Positions 60,276-64,000 of a stretch of DNA of 64,000 bases are shown here, piece after piece. The notes beneath the pieces were generated by a model that ran no database searches, was not told where the DNA came from, and saw nothing but the letters and a program-made list of their open reading frames with translations. The position numbers and the translations under genes were made by a program. This DNA comes from Siderastrea radians (taxonomy: Eukaryota; Cnidaria; Anthozoa; Scleractinia; Rhizangiidae): positions 60,690,811 to 60,754,810 of the forward strand of contig OZ024887.1 in the NCBI GenBank assembly GCA_964017195.1, read 5' to 3'. Every line of letters begins with the position of its first letter. The first letter of the stretch is position 1.

Positions 60276-60624
60276 TTATATTCTGACCAAGTTATGGATG
60301 TTAGCCTCCTGGAACAGTTGTCCAAGGCTATAACTTTCCTGACTAAAACCAATAAACTGGGTTAAAGTAGGATCTCGCTCCATGAAGGTCTTGATAGGCA
60401 TAGGCAAACCAGAATGACGAATGAGACTTAGCATTGCTTTTACTCCGTTGATAAGGTTGGACATCGCAAAGTATTGTTTGTTCAAGAAATTTTACGGAAA
60501 CACTTATGCCTTTATATTTATCCTTTACCCTACATTTGACACATCTTCCAAATGCACCCTTTCCTAAAATCATGTCACTTTCAACCTCTAGCAAGCTTTT
60601 GGTCACATAATCTTGCTTCTCAGT
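60276..60624 (-). pseudogene. protein kinase N-lobe fragment, frameshifted
   Basis: The minus-strand frame reads MILGKGAFGRCVKC, a kinase glycine-rich loop, followed by KGISVSVKFL with the ATP-binding Lys position. The frame then shifts near 60480. The other frame continues with AMLSLIRHSGLPMPI and LTQFIGFSQESYSLGQL, matching the alphaC/beta4 to beta5 region. No C-lobe (HRD, DFG) is found nearby. Probably a decayed copy, or an exon set with a short intron. Confidence 0.55.
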
Positions 60625-61084
60625 TGGAATAGCTATATATCTACTTCCTTAAAATTACTGCTGCATGGCAGAAGAAACAAGTCCATTGTTGTTATCTTCC
60701 TTTGTCTTCTACCATTTGCAAAAATATCCATACGCAATTTCCTTGGCCGTCTTACATGTTATCCTCAGGCTCAAATATTATTTTCTCGCTGACTGCTTTA
60801 GCCGAACTGGTTTTCAAAAATGTTTTTTTTTTTCGATCTAAACAGTTCATTCTTTATCTACTTTTTCGTTTATTTCTTTCCACCTCTGGGGGACCTGGGG
60901 GACTGAACTTGTCGCCTGCAGGTTAATTCCAGACGGTGTTGCTGCTTAAAGCTGCTTGAGTCACTGAGGGCAAGATATTATTTAAACCGATAAATTAAAT
61001 TTGAATTTGGTACATAGAGACAGAATTTAAGTAACTGTTAAAAATGTGAGCTAGGTCAATCAAGAAAGCAAGAACTCACAGGCA
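60625..61084. other. no gene seen
   Basis: AT-rich sequence without a supported frame or recognisable element. Confidence 0.3.
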
Positions 61085-62470
61085 GACTACAGCCCAAGCA
61101 AGGCTGCCAAAGGGACAACCTCAGCAAGGAAATTGTCAGTAGGCAAGCAATTAAATCTTGCCTTGACAAAACTACGGCTTCAGACTGCTGGAGTTCAGTT
61201 TCTCTGTCTCAACCCTTATCACATTTAAAACAATTCAGTCCTTTAACTACAGTTCACGTACTGAATTTTATAATGGCCCACAGGCAGCCTTCAGTCTCCT
61301 GGAAAGTCTGATAACCATAAACACTACAAGGTTTTCTTCTGAGGTGACTTGGAAATGACACGCATTTTAAGATCATCAAGCCTGACGGAAGTTACCGATA
61401 ATAAACTACTTTTTGAGACAATTCAGTTCAGCCACGATACTCAAACAGCACGCTAAACATAATATTCAGCACTTTTTGAAACCTGAGAGGCCAATGGAAA
61501 GCAATTTCCTAGACTTGAAGACTTAACTTTTTGGAAGAAAACATTTAAAGCGATTTTCTCCTTTCTCATTGTCTAGCTATCCAACTGAAAAATGTCTGAC
61601 AGATTTCCCTTGTAAAATATAGTAATAAACCTGAATGGCCAATGAAAAGCAATTTCCAAGACTTTTAGTTTGGAAAATGTGAAGAAGCCAATTGCATCTA
61701 CCTTAGCTTTGAACTGATAATTGCAGCATTGGTTCGGGAGGAAAAGTATCAACTTCTAATGACCAGGAAAAAAGCCCAAGCAAGGCTGCCATTACAGACA
61801 ACGTCAGCCAGGAAATTGTCAGAAGGCAAGCACAGATCTTGCCTTGACAAAACTACGGCCTCCCGGTTACAGAAGTGAACTTCCCTTAACTGGTTTCAGT
61901 TTATATTATAATTTGATCAAAAACGACAAATTCTAACGAAAGTATCTTCAAATAAAACAATAAAATATTAACGTTTTGGAAGAAAACATTTTAAGCGATT
62001 TTCTCCTTTCTCGTTGTCTAGCTATCCAACTGCAAAATGTCTGACAGATTTCCCTTGTAACAGTTGAATGGATTTTCTAAATAATTCAGTTCAGTCACGA
62101 TACTCAAACAGCACGCAAAATATAATAATTAACAATCTATTAAACCTGAGTGGCCAATGAAAAGCAATTTCCAAGACTTTTAGTGTGGAAAATGTAAAGA
62201 AGCCAACTGCATGTACGTTGGCTTTGAATTGATAATCGAGGCATTTGATCGGAAGGAGAAGTATCAACTTCTAATCACCACGAATAAAGCCCAAGCAAGG
62301 CTGCCATTTACAGACAACTTCAGCCAGGAAATTGTCAGAAGGCAAGCACAGATCTTGCCTTGACAAAACTACGGCCTTCGGGTTACAGAAGTGAACTTTC
62401 CTTTACTGGTTCGAGTTTATACTATAATTTGATCAAAAACGGCAAATCATTATGGAAATTATTTTCAAAT
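61085..62470. repeat. degenerate three-copy repeat
   Basis: The block AGCCCAAGCAAGGCTGCC ... ATCTTGCCTTGACAAAACTACGG occurs at about 61089, 61773 and 62288. Linked blocks (GGCCAATGAAAAGCAATTTCC at 61635 and 62152, AGCGATTTTCTCCTTTCTC at 61550 and 61994) repeat with it. Period 440-680 bp, so indels separate the copies. Function unknown. Confidence 0.65.
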
Positions 62471-64000
62471 GACTGACAGCTTAAGCTTTATGCACCCACT
62501 TCCGCTGCTAATAGGCGCGCGCGTCGCGCGCTTGAAGTCGTCGGAAATAATTATGTGACAGGCGGTAACAAATATAATTACACAAAGAACATTCATATCT
62601 TTTATAAAAAAGTGACCGTTGGTTTAAGCGGGAAATTGTCATCGAAATAACGGCACAAAACTATATATCTCATAGATCCCGCATGTAAAAAGCGTAAGTG
62701 TTACTGGAAACGTTCATGCATATCTGTAGGCTAGTTCTAGAAGCACAAAAAAATCAGACATTCAGATCACAGCTCATCAAAGTTTTGGCGGGAAGTTTGT
62801 CCACTGCGTTTCAACGGCACGAATTAAAACATTGTTGCACATAAAACAGTCATAACTCCGTTAATATTGATAGCTTTGATCGTCTCATAATGATTAAAAC
62901 GTAAAAATGAAAACAGCTCAAATAAGCTACTTTGCTTATATATTTTAAATAAACGGCAATTTACTTACCACGATCTAACCGGCGATGGCCTGGCGCCACG
63001 ACAGCATGAAGGTCGTCTAGGGGAGAATTTTCTTCACGGCTTACGGAGAAATACAGCCCGCCGTTGTGTTAAGTTGTGCTTGTCGTAAAAATAAAGTAAA
63101 ACAAGAAGTGGAAAATATAAGCTCGAGCAAATGTGGGAGACTGAACAACATCGATATATCGGCAAGAAGTGATCTTCGTTTGATTCATTCAATCTCATGT
63201 AACTCCCCAACTGATTCCAAAGAAAGCAACTGGCATGTAGTCAATATAAAGAAACAACCACTGCTGTGCGAATTGTCCGTGCCTCTGAACTAGAGCGAAA
63301 AATCCATCCCCGACTGAAAGACGCAAACGTGATTTCAGGTTCAGTGACTGAAAGTGGACTGAATTGAATGTAACTATAATTGTTTAAGGCTTTGTTGGAT
63401 ATTATTTACTGATTGGTCAAAAAATAATAGGATTTAAATTCCTCTATTATGATTGGCTGTAGTGTTTACACAAGGCGAGATCTAGGACAGAATCTGTCAT
63501 ACCGCAAATACTTGCGGTAGATGACTGCAAATACTTGCCGCGGGTATGCAGATTCCTTGCATACTTGAACGATACATTATCGGCTTTGAGCAATGAGTAA
63601 TTCAAAATCCAAACGGCACTGAAAGAAGCCAACGTTTTTTTAAAAGGTCTAAACGCCTTTTGGTTGAGAAGTTGTGGCTGCAAAATAAAGAAAAGCTTCA
63701 AACAACCTTGCTCGGCGGCGTTTGAGCCGATAACGTGTACCTTATTTCCGGTGGGTCAGTGAAAGTCACGTTATTTTCTACCGGGCACGCAATAACTAAT
63801 CCTATTAGTTGAGTTAACTAATAGCTTAGTAGAAACAACCTTAGCTTCCTTTACGGGTCATTTTGTTTTATTATATTGTAAGCAACATGGTAAATCGAAC
63901 ATCTTTTCATTCAACTTATCTTTAGTTGATGTTTTACCTCTTGCAAAATGACTGTTTCGATTAGTCACAACCACTCTTAATTGGTTATATTGACTGATTT
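62471..64000. other. right flank, no firm gene
   Basis: Contains a GC palindrome (GCGCGCGCGTCGCGCGC near 62514) and, on the minus strand at 62969-63068, an exon-like segment with a strong donor (GTG/GTAAGT) and a frame reading EENSPLDDLHAVVAPGHRR. No start or acceptor could be fixed. The last 70 bases resemble the inverted 59462-59550 repeat. Confidence 0.3.

Overview
This is an intron-containing eukaryotic window, AT-rich and dense in degenerate transposons. The LINE C-termini, Penelope and Harbinger elements, foldback MITEs, a tRNA-derived SINE and general texture look like an anthozoan cnidarian, probably a stony coral. That assignment is inference from familiarity, not from a search.

The dominant structure is a tandem segmental array from about 1731 to 58765. 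Five units (starts near 1731, 11148, 22034, 33862 and 51950; the last is truncated) each carry one intact class-A bHLH transcription factor gene on the + strand. I model each gene as a non-coding leader exon, a 1.5 kb intron, a main coding exon (bHLH domain plus proline-rich tail, 184 codons), a ~774 bp intron and a tiny 11-residue terminal exon. The terminal exon ends in the same place in all five copies but with three different stop codons (TAG, TAG, TAA, TAA, TGA). A tRNA-derived SINE and an AATAAA signal lie downstream of every copy.

The units differ by insertions. Units 2 and 3 share a G-run-bounded insert with a 9-bp target duplication upstream of the gene. Units 3 and 4 share a 1.8 kb insert built from two MITE copies. 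Units 4 and 5 share a LINE 3' end after the gene. Another LINE fragment lies at the end of units 1, 3 and 4 but not 2. These conflicting patterns imply unequal exchange or gene conversion within the array.

Between genes 4 and 5 the LINE fragment is split by a 6.4 kb composite element (44314-50742; CACAGG termini, 7-bp target duplication). Nested inside it are a G-tract foldback, a broken Penelope-type reverse transcriptase and an apparently intact Harbinger transposon (45892-50281) with a Myb/SANT-like gene and a DDE transposase in convergent orientation.

Outside the array, the left flank (1-1730) holds no gene I can support. The right flank (58766-64000) holds two LINE 3' ends with tetranucleotide microsatellites, an AT-rich GTTA/TAAC repeat region, a frameshifted protein-kinase N-lobe fragment on the minus strand, a degenerate three-copy repeat and unassigned sequence.
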